NCBI GenBank assembly: GCA_964023275.1
Contig: OZ029913.1
Coordinates: 46,317,976 to 46,381,975, forward strand
From: Norana najaformis
Taxonomy: Eukaryota > Annelida > Clitellata > Crassiclitellata > Hormogastridae
Direction: 5' to 3'
Length of the DNA stretch: 64,000 nt
The notes under the pieces are model-generated. The model was not told the DNA's origin. It saw nothing but the letters and a program-made list of their open reading frames with translations, and ran no database searches. Position numbers and translations under genes: made by a program. Position 1 is the first letter of the stretch. Every line of letters starts with the position of its first letter. Below, piece by piece: positions 23,465 through 34,159 of this stretch.

Positions 23465-24100
23465 GATGACGCTGATTAAATGTTAGAGTCAAGCGTCAAC
23501 CCAAGACCCTTAAACGTTCCTAATAAAGAAATGTCCATACCCGTAATATTGACTGTTTTAGGTCCTGGATCGATTCTATTTATGAGGAAAGTTCCAACTT
23601 CAGAGTTCTTCGGATTCAGGCACAGTCTGTTTGTTAGGAATCAGCAGCGTACTGCTTCAGTACCCCGTAGTACAATGCTGGTGTCGGAGTCAATGTGATT
23701 TAATGCTATGTACAGTTGTATGTCATCGGGGTACTGATGGTGACTGATGCCATGTGCGGAAATGGCAGCAGCGAATTAAGCCACATACACCGTGAAAAGA
23801 ATCGTGCCAAGGACAGAACCATGTTGGACGCTGTGTGTGCAGGTAGACAGCTGCGACCTTGTTCACTGATCGAACGCTGGTGTGTTATGACCAGTCCATT
23901 AGGTAACTGTAAATCTAATCCAACGCTGCGCTGCTGATACCGAATATCGTACGCAACCTCGCGATGTGTGTTACTTTGTCGATCGTATCGAAGGTAGCAG
24001 AGAGGTCGGTATAGTGGGTTGATGTCGTCAGGAAGCGGTGTTAGACATCAAGGATCTTCAATAAGGCCCACAGTAAGCTGATTGATGACTGTAATCCATC
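23465..24100 (-). mobile_element. LINE family B reverse transcriptase segment (CR1-like), 3' part
   Basis: Minus strand, several shifts: DLSATFDTID (motif A), ARLRTIFGISSAALD, GSVLGTILFTVYVA, AHGISHHQYPDDIQLYIALN (YPDD in place of YADD), DTSIVLRGTEAVRCW, LTNRLCLNPKNSEVG and LLGTFKGLGLTLDS. It closely parallels the fragment at 27184-27975. It is separated from the 5' part of the same element (24746-26060) by a family C LINE at 24107-24745. Confidence 0.7.
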
Positions 24101-24106
24101 TAATCT

Positions 24107-24745
24107 AATGACTTCTATAGAGCCGTTGTCGTAATGTCCAAGGCATCAAACGATAGTTGGTTCAAGCGAAATGGTAATGAAATTCATAATCCATTGCAGA
24201 AACCAGATTGAACTCCTATAGGTCAGGGAAACCAGAAGTTAGGCTACGGTGGGTAAGCATGTTGAAACACGTGAGTCTTAAGTTTAGATCTGAATGACGT
24301 CACAGAACTGGCAGAACGAATAAGACTTGTAATCGAATTCCAAAACCCTGGACCAGCAACCGAGAACGCTCTAGAACTCAACACTCTTCTGGAATGAGGC
24401 ACTACAAGAGTCACAGTGTCCATTGACTGAGTGCAGTATTTGTTGTTATCACAGTTGATCATGGAACAGAGATAATTTAGATGTAGTACTTTGTGAACTA
24501 TAAGACAGATTTTAAAACTGGATTCGTTGCTCGATGGGTAACCAGTGTAATGATGCAACATTGGTGTAATATATATGCTGAAACTGATGTGTTTTTGTTA
24601 TGGCTTTGGACAGAGACTTTTGTAGTTTGTGCAGATTGCTCTTTTTCAATAAGAGGTGAGTTAAAGTAGTCAAGTCAGTAAAAGTATCGATTGCCAAGCA
24701 ACTGTCCGGAACAAGAACATGTTGCAGCATTTCTGACATTCTTCA
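24107..24745 (-). mobile_element. LINE family C C-terminal fragment nested in family B
   Basis: Minus-strand frames give HVLVPDSCLAIDTFTD remnants, LSKAITKTHQFQHI, ASLHWLPIEQRIQFKICLIV, VTLVVPHSRRVLSSRAFSVA, GPGFWNSITSLIRSASSVTS and FRSKLKTHVFQHAYPP, then the 3' region with 'tccaaggcatcaaacgatag' (family C signature with changes). It lies exactly between the endonuclease-linker part and the RT part of a family B element and is therefore younger than it. Confidence 0.65.
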
Positions 24746-26060
24746 GCCGGTAACGCCTCAGACGGTACTGTGTAAAGCAGTACTGTACATCCTTCACTGC
24801 TGATCATTGTTGACCTGCTCCGTTAAGCTGTTCCGCTATGGCGTTACGGTAATGTTGTCGGCGTGATTTGTTGATGAGTTTGTTGGCGTCCCGGTGTGCT
24901 GACTGATGCGTACGGCGAACAAGTTCATATTCGGTAGCCTTCCCTCGTCTTCTTAGGCGTCGTCGAAGTCGTTTTGCATCTGCAGCTTCAGGAGACAGCC
25001 AGCGATTAATCTTCTTTCCTGTACGCGGTGTGAGTTTGCGAAGCGCAGAGCCAACTGGTCCAGGATGTTGGTGACAACGTCGTCTATCTGATAAGCCATG
25101 CCAGAGGTTTAATTAGGAACCAAAAAACAGTCATCAGTGATCAACTCGCAAGTCGGAAGGAGTCAAGATCGAGTTTTTCCAGCTTCTGGCAGACGATCAT
25201 AATCGGCTGCCCCCTTGATGAGGCATCGTGCAACCGTCCACTTCATCAGGTTGTGGTCGGACAGTCCGTGGCTGCATGCTGCACACCTGTTCGTTCTTGA
25301 TCGATATTGAATTCACTCTTGAAGTGACCAGATCAAGAAGACTGTCACCGGTTAGTCCAGTACGTGTTGGACCTGACATAAGCTGCTTCAAACCGAAAAC
25401 TTCATATGCAGTGGTTGGATCACCGCAGATGCTGGGTGAGTTGTTTCCAGGGCAGTTAAAGTCTCCTTAGATAAGGAAACGATCGCTGCAAATTACAGTA
25501 ATAATTGTTGTAAGAAGGTTGCTAAATTCATGGCAGAAGCCATTAAGATTCGAATCTAGCCACCGGTAGATGTTGATGAAAACGAATGAAAAGTTATAGG
25601 TGATAATTCGAACAGCTTGAAGCTGGAAACTATTTGCTGCCGCTGTGTTCTGAAGTGGATGAGTTCTGACGGCGAGCGTCTCGCGGAGGATGATCGTCAG
25701 ACCACTGTTTCTGCCCGTTCGTCCGACGGCGGGACAGTGCACGTGTCTAGTCAAATACCCTGACTGAGCCATATCAAAATTGTGATTTTAGGGTCTTCAG
25801 CAGATATACAACTTTCACAGACGACGAGCATGTCTAACTGGTTCGACTCTATCATATCGAGAATGAGTGCTTCTCTGAGTAGGGCGCTGCGCTCGTTGAG
25901 GGACTGGAAGGTACGCCTTTGGGGACGTCGGTGAGTTGTAACAGGACCTGGGTTGGGTTCAACTCCTAGCAGCAGCAGCGCTACAAAAACACCCGGGCGA
26001 ACGATGACGAGCCGGTCGATAGAAGCCGCGTGGTCCTGGTAGAGCCAAACTGACACGACT
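24746..26060 (-). mobile_element. LINE family B 5' part: 2A-like motif, endonuclease and linker
   Basis: Minus strand from 26056: an N-terminal segment with LLLLGVEPNPGP (a 2A-like motif, bases 25943-25978), then apurinic-type endonuclease pieces LDMIESNQLDMLVVCESCIS, ILRETLAVRTHPLQN, DRFLI-GDFNCPGNNS (GDFN box), LTGDSLLDLVTSR, and a linker with ILDQLAPLRKLTPRTG, KINRWLSPEAADAKRLRRRL and HYRNAIAEQLN. The order is that of a CR1-like ORF2. Stops and shifts make it inactive, and its RT portion lies beyond a nested family C LINE. Confidence 0.75.
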
Positions 26061-26164
26061 GAATAGCTGAAGGCCTACGCATAGAACGGGTTGACAGGGA
26101 AGGACGGCCGCGACTGGAAAAGGAACGTGGGATCTTCGCTGTCGTAACGGTCGATACAGAAGCT

Positions 26165-26905
26165 GAGGCGATTGGACAACTAGTCCGTGATCTTGGGGTT
26201 GTTCTGGACCGGGAACTCTCCTTGACCGATCATGTTAACAGTGTCTCCCGCTCATGCTTCTACCACCTTCGTCAGCTTCGTACCATCCGCCGCTCCCTCT
26301 CCTTTCATGCCGTTTCTACTCTAATTCATGCCCTTATCTGCACCAGGGTGGACTTTGGTAACGCTATCTTTGCTGGACTCTCACTTGTCAATATTTCCAA
26401 GCTTCAATCTGTTCTCAATGCTTCTGCTCGTCTTATTGGAGGCGTCCCCAGGTATGGGCATATAACTTCCTTTATGCGGGACACTCTACACTGGCTTCCC
26501 ATTCAGCAGCGTATCCAGTTCAAGATCCTAACGCTTATGCGTAATTGTCTCGTTGGCTCTGCTCCATCATATCTTAAGGACTTCTGCATTTCGGTCTCCT
26601 TGGTTCCAGGCCGTAGCACTCTCCGGTCGGCCTCCCTTGGACTTCTGACTGTCCCTCGTATGCGCACTGCTACAGCGCAGTCTAGAAGCTTTGCCTATGT
26701 TGGACCCAATAGCTGGAATCGCCTTTCCCGAGAGCTCCGGCTAGTATTCCTCAGTTTGTCTCTTCCGCAGTTTCGCAAGCGCCTGAAGTCTGTATTATTT
26801 GCCAGTGGTTTCACTGGTTCGGGTCGGGAGCGCTTCTGATGAGTCTATTCTTGAAGTGGCGCTTTATAAATGTCAGATTACAATTACAATTACAATTACA
26901 ATTAT
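26165..26905 (+). mobile_element. LINE family A, 5'-truncated young copy with ATTACA tail
   Basis: An open frame of 205 codons (26222-26839) covers the C-terminus after the YADD box: LTDHVNSVSRSCFYHLRQLR, FHAVSTLIHALICTRVDFGN, LHWLPIQQRIQFKILTLM, RSFAYVGPNSWNRLSREL, FRKRLKSVLF. It ends with GCGCTTTATAAATGTCAG and four AATTAC units. It is nearly identical at protein level to the copy at 53685-54593, so the family has moved recently. The copy lacks RT and endonuclease. Confidence 0.85.
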
Positions 26906-27183
26906 ATACTCGCGTGACAATAACGGTAGGAACGGCGCAGCACAACGTAAATATGGCGTATATTAGGCTACTGGTCTGGTTAGCTACATTGGTTAAAGCG
27001 TATGTCAGGGCGCCTCTAGTCGTAAGGGTGCCGGTTGCCTACCGATCGTGGCTTATCTCAGAGATCTGAATCTCGGGCTAGCACGGTACGTACATGGGAA
27101 CCCTAATTGGGGTGGCACCCAATCAAACGGGCAGCGCTGGTGAAACAGCTATATATCATCAGTGAGAACCGAACGAATGTGTC
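26906..27183. other. No gene seen
   Basis: A short interval between two LINE fragments with no recognised content. Confidence 0.5.
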
Positions 27184-27975
27184 TTAAGGCTCTAAGATGG
27201 AAAAAGCGGTTTTGCAGACAGCAGAAGCAAGTTGCCTAAAGGTAAGGATGGCATCAAGACTGACTCCAAGGGTGTAAGTTTTTCTGAAAGGTTGACATTT
27301 GTACCGGCTAAATTGATTTGGTGAATGGGAGGAAAGTGACGTTAAACATTGATGGGTGCCAAGAAGAAGTGCATCTGACTTGTTGGGATTAAGACAGACC
27401 ATTTTGGTAGAACCAGGAGTGCAGTGAAAGCATGCATTGTTCAATGCCAATATCAGGGCTGTCAGGCGAGAGAGCTACATATAGTTGAGTGTCATCGGGA
27501 TACTGCTGGTGAGAAATGCTGAAATAAGATATAAGATGACCAACAGGAGAAATGGAAGCAGAAAAAAGTATTAGGCCAAGCACAGAGCCCTGAGGAACAC
27601 CAGTGTCGAGAGGAGAAAGAGTAGACATTAGACATTGACGAGCCGATTCGAATGGTTTGATAGCGATCTGACAAACAGGATGCAAAGCCAGCTGAGGGGC
27701 AGATCCAGAAATGCTGAAACTGGGGCTGAGCCTGGAGCTGAGCATCCCATGATCAATGGTATCAAAAGTGGCACTAAGATCAAGTGAGACCAGAAGTGTG
27801 ATGGGCTACTGTCCGCAGCACGGTAAATGCTATTTAAGCTGTAAAGCAAGTTAGTTTCCTTTGAATGAGATGGTCGGTAGGCAGACTGAAGGATATTGAA
27901 ATTTGATGAGCCAATGGTGTGTGGTTGAAGTCTGGCAAGAAACCACCATTCAAGGATTTCTGAAATATTATTGAG
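27184..27975 (-). mobile_element. LINE family B reverse transcriptase fragment
   Basis: Minus strand: NNISEILEWWFLARLQPHTI, SNFNILQSAYRPSHSKETNL, then after shifts MGCSAPGSAPVSAF, LDTGVPQGSVLGLILFSASI, SPVGHLISYFSISHQQYPDD (YPDD), TQLYVALSPDSPDIGIEQC, NGLSMVCLNPNKSDALLLG. It has the same YPDD variant and wording as 23465-24100. Its 5' end abuts the tail of the family C element at 27976. Confidence 0.75.
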
Positions 27976-29590
27976 GTTGGATAATAATAATAATATTAAT
28001 ATTAATAATAATAATAATAATAAGCAACTTCTAATGCGCCGGTGTCTAATACACAAGGCATCAACCGATGGCGCACCAAAGCCAAGCCACAATCAGGTCA
28101 ATATCCAGAAGATCGGTCCACAAGACAGAGAGGCAGCCTACGGTGGATAAGCAATTTGAAATAGGTAAGTTTTAAGTTGAGAACGAAATGACAGAAGCGA
28201 CTGAACAGAACGAAAAGACACAGGGAGAGAGTTCCAGAATTTAGGTCCAGCAACCGAAAGAGCCCGTTTATCAAGGTTAGTTCTAGTCCAAGGTATGACC
28301 AGAGAAAGTTGAGTCATGATAAGTCTGGGGAATTAGTACTGATTTTAAATATTTTGGTTGGTCAATAAGTATTGTGGTTGGCCAAAATTTAATGTTGTAT
28401 AAACTGTAAGTCCCAATTTAAAACAAATCCTTTGCTGAACAAGAAGCCAATGCAAAGATTTAAGCACAGGGATTATATGCTCATATTTTGAAGTATTTGT
28501 TATGGCTGTTGGAGTTTCTCCATGTTTGACTTCGTGAAAAAAAACAATAATTGAGTTATAGTAGTCAAGGCGACTAGAGACCAATGCGTTAGCTAAGGAT
28601 ATTCTAGAAGACATGGGAACATAACGCCTAATTCTGTATATGTCATGAATATATATATATACCTGTATGGTGACTTACAAATACCATTTGCATGATTTGT
28701 GAGAAACATTGTAAAATCAAAAACAACTCCCAAGTGATGAGCAGCATCAGTCAACTAGATGAGTGAGTCCCCCAGCTATAAGGATTTAAGCCATTCGAAC
28801 TTCTTAAGTTGCTGTGGATTGCCCAGTAGTAAAAATCCAGTTTTCAATGGGTTAAGGAGGAGTTTATTAGATGCCATCCAAGACAGCAGCTTCTCAAAAG
28901 CATCAGACAACATCTGGATAGACGAGTGACAAGACAAACTTTCGAATGAAATGTAGATTTGGGTATCATCCACATAGAAATGACATCACAGTGAATGATT
29001 GTCTAGCAGTGTACTTAGAGGTGTGGTGAATAATGTAAACAAATGAGGACCAAGTACAGAAACCTGCGGAACACCACAAGTCAACAAAGCACTAGCTGAG
29101 TAATGTCCATTTAAATACATGGATTGAGTACGAGGGCTGAGATCAGTAGCAAACCACTGTATATGGCGGGCCCAGAAATCCCAAACCAGTGCTGGAGACA
29201 ATGCAAAAGGAGAGAATGGTCGACAGTATCAAAGCAGCAGACAAATCAAGGAGAACAAGTGATGTCACCTTACCCTTATCCATGGAGCACATGATGTTGT
29301 TATGAACAGCAAGCAGGGCAGATTCCGTTGATTGAAACTTGCGGTATGCAGACTGAAATGGAGAGATTAGTGGGTTGGAAGACAGGTGAGCTTGCATACG
29401 ATTAAAAACTACCAGTATAAGAATTTTAGATACAAAATTTAAAGTTGAGATGGGTCTGTAATTAGACAGGTCACCTGGATCGAGAGAAGGTTTCTTTAGC
29501 AGAGGAAGAACTATGGCATGAGCAAAAGCAGATGGGAAGGATACCTCAAGCAATGAGAAATTGATAACAATGAGTAACACAATTTGTGTG
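27976..29590 (-). mobile_element. LINE family C, 5'-truncated, inactive
   Basis: A TAA-rich tail at the left, the 3' signature 'taatgcgccggtgtctaata', then antisense coding blocks in order toward the right: C-terminus (SSRISLANALVSSRLDYYNS, SLHWLLVQQRICFKLGL), SWMASNKLLLNPLKTGFLLL, MDDTQIYISFESL (YADD altered), LTCGVPQVSVLGPHLFTLFT, LVLLDLSAAL (motif A), SAYRKFQSTESALLAV, LSNYRPISTLNFVSKIL, VNFSLLEVSFPSAF. Endonuclease is absent (5' truncation). Damage in motif A and in the PQGS box makes it inactive. Confidence 0.85.
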
Positions 29591-29860
29591 CCTGGGTATA
29601 AGTGTTATTTCTTACTTGCTTAAGCCTCAGAAATAAAGAAAATGGCTGTTATTCCCTTCAAACTTTGCTTTTGTGACCAGGACAATGATATTTCGAAATT
29701 TACCTATCTTCAACAATGAAGAAACGGGTGAATTTGCGTTTTCGTGCAAATAAATTAAAAAAACAACATATGAATTAATATTAACATGTATTTACACTAC
29801 AGTTATACAAAAATGACCACAAAAGATTTAGAAGTGAGTAGTTTTTCGAGATTTATGATT
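29591..29860. other. No gene seen
   Basis: AT-rich spacer between a LINE and the pogo-type element. Confidence 0.5.
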
Positions 29861-31422
29861 ATAAGGTAGGGGAAAGTGGTCTAAAACGGGCCCCTTGGTC
29901 AAAACGTGCCCACCCCCTCCGCGGCGACACCAAGCGAATTTTTCAAAGTTTGAAAATGCACACGATTGCAGCTTACTATGATGAATATTCAAGAGTGGCT
30001 TGACTGCTTTGGTTCGTGCTGCGGTGAGAGAAAAATTACAAAGTTTAATTTCGATAAGTTTCCTTATTTTGTTGGTTGATACGAAAAAGTGTTAATATCT
30101 GCTGTGTATGACATTCACAATCAGGGTAGAACACCATTTACTGTGCTATTATGATATAAATATACTATAATTGAGAAATTAAGTATACGTTATCGCCCGT
30201 TTTCAAGATGGCTGAATCTTTTCGATAGGTTAGAATTGTCTAAAATGGGCCCAGAGGGGCCCGTTTTGGACATAGTATATCTGTGGATTGAGCTATTGCT
30301 GTTTTAACGCATTTATTTTTAGAATTACCTACAAGTGCACATGGGGCGGTATAAGAGAAAAATCGAGAGGCAGTCCTGATCAGAAATCAGCATGGAAAAA
30401 GCTATTGAAGCACTGAGAGCCAAAACAATGGGATTAAAAAAAGCTTGCAAAGTATTTAATGTACCCAGAACAACACTTCAGAGGAGGTATAAGTCAGGCC
30501 TTGCAAATCGAGATGCAGCAGCAAAAGGACTTGGATCAAAGTGCAATGTGTTTGATGTAGAAATGGAGAATGAGCTAGTACAGCATGTGAAAGATATGGA
30601 AAGCATCTTATTTGGGTTTACTCCAAAACGTTTGAGAAAACTGGCGTACCAACTGGCAAAGGCTAACAGTATTCATAATCGATTCAATGTTGAGAAAGAG
30701 GAAGCTGGTTTAGATTGGTACCGACGTTTTATGTCTCGACATCAAGATCTGACTCGCATGCTGGACATTTCACCTTTGCCAAAAATAAAAGAGCACAGTC
30801 GTAACCAGTCCAGGGTCAAGAGTAAGGCGGCCGTTTTAACTGCTAGTCCTTACAAATTAGAGCTGGAAACAAAGAAGCGCTTGTTGGAAGAGACTATATC
30901 TGCCACTTTAGCAAAGAAAATGAAGAAAGTAAAAGAGGATAAAAAGGTTCAGCCGAAAATAGAGAAGAAAATGAGAAAGATGACACCCAAAGCAGGAACT
31001 AGTCACACAAAGAGTTGTTCAACAAAATCGCTGGGCAAATTCAAAGGAACTGGAGGCGAACATCCAACAGTGTCAATTTGTCCAGGATGTGGCATCAAAG
31101 AAAATACAGAACAGGATGAGCAAATGGATTGTGATTGGATTGCATGCCAAACGTGCGACATTTGGTATCATGAACCATGCGCGGAAGTGAACGGTGTACT
31201 TGATGATGACTATTTTACCTGCTTACAATGTTGTGAATAGTGTTTGTGTTGCCGTTATATTGTGTTTTTGTCAAATTAATGACATAACTAACAGCTGAAT
31301 GAACCAAAATAATTAAGCGTTTTTACTTTTCTTCAGGAACGCTATTACTCCAATGATAAAGAATATGGCTAAAACAGGGACCCATTTTAGACGTAGTAGT
31401 ATGGTAAAATGGGCCCTCTGAG
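29861..31422 (+). mobile_element. Pogo/Tigger-type DNA transposon relic
   Basis: The interval contains the 282-codon frame (30392-31240) and repeated subterminal motifs of the form TAAAAYGGGCCC: 29881-29912 (taaaacgggcccc and tcaaaacgtgccc), an inverted pair at 30241-30268, and 31369-31417 (taaaacagggaccc, tcattttag-type inverse, taaaatgggccc). They look like transposase-binding repeats near each end. Exact termini and TA target duplication are not resolved. The phrase ataaggtaggg also occurs at 29861 and at 31539 in the same orientation. Confidence 0.55.
30392..31240 (+). CDS. Internally deleted pogo-type transposase with C-terminal PHD-like finger
   Basis: A clean 282-codon frame. Residues about 1-45 form a Psq-type helix-turn-helix (MEKAIEALRAKTMGLKKAC, VPRTTLQRRYKSG). 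Residues about 60-125 form the CENP-B/Tc5-type second DNA-binding unit (ENELVQHVKDMESILFGFT, LDWYRRFMSRHQDLTRML). The DDE catalytic domain that normally follows (about 200-300 residues) is missing, and the frame goes straight to the C-terminal tail SKAAVLTASPYKLELETKK, a Lys-rich region and a zinc finger at about 230-281 with CPGC, CQTC, H-E-P-C and CLQC (C4HC3 order). The product could bind DNA but not cut it. It is either a non-autonomous relic that kept its frame or a domesticated DNA-binding protein. The full-length neighbours of this family carry the same tail and finger (family knowledge). Confidence 0.75.
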   Translation: MEKAIEALRAKTMGLKKACKVFNVPRTTLQRRYKSGLANRDAAAKGLGSKCNVFDVEMENELVQHVKDMESILFGFTPKRLRKLAYQLAKANSIHNRFNVEKEEAGLDWYRRFMSRHQDLTRMLDISPLPKIKEHSRNQSRVKSKAAVLTASPYKLELETKKRLLEETISATLAKKMKKVKEDKKVQPKIEKKMRKMTPKAGTSHTKSCSTKSLGKFKGTGGEHPTVSICPGCGIKENTEQDEQMDCDWIACQTCDIWYHEPCAEVNGVLDDDYFTCLQCCE

Positions 31423-31537
31423 TCTGTCTACCAAAAATGTTTTTGTCATTGTGTTAATAAAGTTAATCGTACATATATGCTGCCTAGTAAATGTACATTG
31501 AATTACCTACATTAGCAATGTATTTGACAGAGAATAT
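31423..31537. other. Short spacer
   Basis: AT-rich sequence between the pogo-type relic and a minus-strand fragment. It may hold the true right end of the transposon. Confidence 0.3.
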
Positions 31538-31838
31538 TTATAAGGTAGGGCCTAATTCAATTTCACGAATCAGCCCCCAAATGTAGCCTCCCATCATGTT
31601 CTCGTTATACTGTTCTTGGCAGCGACGTTCAAAGTCCAGTATATCCTGACGGAAGTGCTCGCCTCGCGTCTCCGAGTACGCTCCCATGTTCTCCTTGAAG
31701 TTATCAAGATGCGCATCAAGGGTGTGAACTTTGAGGGACATCCTGCAGCCCATTTTGCCGTAGTTCTTCATCAGAGTCTCAACCTGTTCCACAGTTTTCG
31801 GCCTTGTGATTGCCCAGGAAGCCCTAACCACTCTTCCA
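31538..31838 (-). pseudogene. Fragment of a repetitive transposon-associated protein
   Basis: A 97-codon minus frame reads MKNYGKMGCRMSLKVHTLDA, HLDNFKENMGAYSETRGEHF, RQDILDFERRCQEQYNENMM, GGYIWGLIRE. The pattern 'G..MSLK.H.L..HLD.FPEN.G..SEE.GERFHQDI' followed by 'MM..Y.W.L.R' is a widespread repetitive protein C-terminus in invertebrate genomes, usually annotated uncharacterised. I recognise the pattern but cannot name the family. It is short and isolated. Confidence 0.5.
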
Positions 31839-32083
31839 AGCCGCTTTCTCCTTCCTAGTGAGCTTCTTGGGGAGTTGTCGCTATAGAAAACGTGTACGTT
31901 TACATCAGGAGGTTCATAGAAGCGTTGTTAGGTAAGAGCATTATGATGTTGTAACTGTTTTAACGGAGTGAAGATGGTGAAGTTAAATTTCATTCAGTAC
32001 TGCACAATCTAGATGCTAGAAATTAAAATGTTTCAAACCTAAACCACAACAGATATTTCTACTGACTGCTCCATTTCATAAAA

Positions 32084-32085
<2 letters not shown>

Positions 32086-32152
<67 letters not shown>

Positions 32153-32260
32153 GATTTATAGAGCGCCGTAGTAGGCCTACGGGCGATGCCGAAAAAGGGC
32201 GCTGTACATGTACGGTTGTTCGCTGACTGCAGACACGTGGCGTAAATCTCAGCATATACG
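32086..32260 (-). mobile_element. LINE 3' end with AAT tail
   Basis: About 20 AAT units are followed by 'acgatttatagagcgccgta', the antisense of the GCGCTNTATAAAT motif that closes CR1/L2-like LINEs, and a short fragment of 3' sequence. No coding part remains. Confidence 0.6.
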
Positions 32261-33160
32261 CTGTAAAAACAATAAATTAACAAAACTTCGTTACTTAATT
32301 ACTACTGTAATGTTTTAAAAGACTGTTGCCACGAGACGTAATGTATAGAAAGACGTTTGGCAGTCAATCTAAAACACTAGTCAGTGGTCAGTCTTAAAAC
32401 ATTAGTTGGTGGTAGCGGTGATACTGGCGTCTCTTCGGGTTTCCTCGGCGTGTTAGTTCGTTGACGAAGAATGTTCAATTGATGTTTTTATTCTAACAAC
32501 GAATCTATTTACAACCTATTTACAAAGTCACGATGTTCTTAGACATACTGTAGTTTCACTCTCAGCTGCTAAGTTATTTCTCCCGCACCCTTTTCGTCCG
32601 TTTGTCGGTCGTTGCAGCCTATTTCAGCCGAGAGAGGATTCCGCTCTTCGCCCGTCGCTGAGAGTGAACCCCGACTCGCTTGTTCGCTCCTTTTTTATTC
32701 TTCCAGCTCCTGGCGGCAGACATCAAAAGCATTCTTTCCTCCCTTCCTGCCTCGCTTCATTATCATGGCTTCCTTTGCTGTAGTCTGCTAGCGGCAGACT
32801 TCAATCAACCTTCCATCTACCCTCTTCCATCGCTGCATCATCATGGCTCGCATTTCAGTGCTCTGCTGTTTGTCTCGCTGATCGCACTCCTTCCAGTCCC
32901 CTCGCTTGCACGCGTTGCCCTTTGGAGCCGTGTCTGTGTGCCTTTGTCTGCCTCCTTTCCTCTGTCTGTTCTGTCTGTCGTCCTTTAGTCTTTGCATCAC
33001 TCATGCTTAAATGTTTCTGCCCTTTATCTATAACTAATTTAATTCTAATTATTACAGTAAATTAATTGTTTTTATAATTAATTGTTCATCATATTATATA
33101 ATGTCGGTTATATGGCCGTATTTCGCATCATCGTCTCCTCGGTTTCCATTACAACTACCT
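32261..33160. other. No gene seen; imperfect internal duplication
   Basis: In 32705-32895 the phrases 'gcggcagac.tcaa', 'ttcc.tcccttcc' and 'catcatggct' recur about 100 bases apart, suggesting an old tandem duplication. The 102-codon plus frame over it is low in conserved content and not supported as a gene. Confidence 0.35.
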
Positions 33161-33164
33161 TTGT

Positions 33165-33470
33165 AAGGAATGCCATTTAAAGCACAATGCATCGGTACCT
33201 GACATTTCTGCGCGCTCCTGCTTTTGGTTGGCAATGTAGATGGATAGTCCAGTCTTGACGTGAGTTCTTACTTGTTTAGGTTTTCAGTTACTGCAAGATG
33301 CGTTTGCGGAGTGGGGGCTGGAGGCGTAAATAGAGTGAAGGGAAGGATGAAAGAAGAGCAAAGATGGAGAGATAGGTGGAAGGAAACTAATGAGAGATGA
33401 TAGATGAAAGATGAAAGAAAGAAGCGTTGAAATGAGCGATGGATGTATATATGGAAGGAATGAAAGATAG
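33165..33470. repeat. Dispersed repeat, copy 1 (pair with 43305-43560)
   Basis: Matches 43305-43560: 'cacaatgcatcggtac.tgacattt' against 'cacagtgcatcagtattttacattt', 'tggcaatgtagatggat' against 'tggcaatgtggatggat', 'gcgtttg.ggagtgg', and purine-rich right parts. No coding content recognised. Confidence 0.55.
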
Positions 33471-34159
33471 AGTTAGAAGAAGAGAAGAACATAGCTATGC
33501 AAAGATGCAAAAAGAATCATTACCCTCATCAGTTCCTGACGCCAGCCATTTGGCGGCGATTTGTGCGATTAAGTCATCTCCATTCTTTTCAGCCCTTTGT
33601 CAAATCTAATGCTTTTCTAACGTTTAGTCCTATTCTTATTATGTCTTTGTTTATATTGTCTATCTATAGTAGTATGGATGGAACGAAAGTGAGTAACAGA
33701 GGCCTGCATATGAAAGAGTCGGTAGGCGTTGTATCCTTTAGAAACAGCTGAACAACGGCTTATCGGAGGTCGGTTTTGCCAGGTGCAAAGAGATGTCTTG
33801 GGCCACATCAGATGCAGAGAACTAGGAGGAAGAGGAGGAAGAGTAAAGGCGGGAGGAAAGAGAGTAGGAAGGAACGGAATTGGAGGCGTTGATGTTTAAA
33901 GAAAGGTGCAAGAGATTCCAGATATGCTGCCAATTCAGAGCAAAGGGAAAGAAAACTAAGGGAAAGAAACATCTGTTTTGTGCGATGGAACAAACAGATG
34001 GACGGAGGAAGGGAGAGAGACATAGAAAAAAGGCATACACAAGGATAAAGACAGAGACAGACAGACAGGCAGAGAGATGGAGAAGACAAAGAAAAACAGA
34101 GAAAATGTTTTCGGTATTTACAATAAGATCTGGTATAATGACCATGCACTTCCAGGTTC
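33471..34159. other. No gene seen; purine-rich DNA
   Basis: GAAGGA/AAAGAGA-rich stretches (33820-34110) give low-complexity frames on both strands. No gene supported. Confidence 0.4.

Noticed and set aside
23465..23937. Plus-strand frames of 72 and 73 codons
   Set aside because: Antisense shadows of the family B reverse transcriptase on the minus strand.
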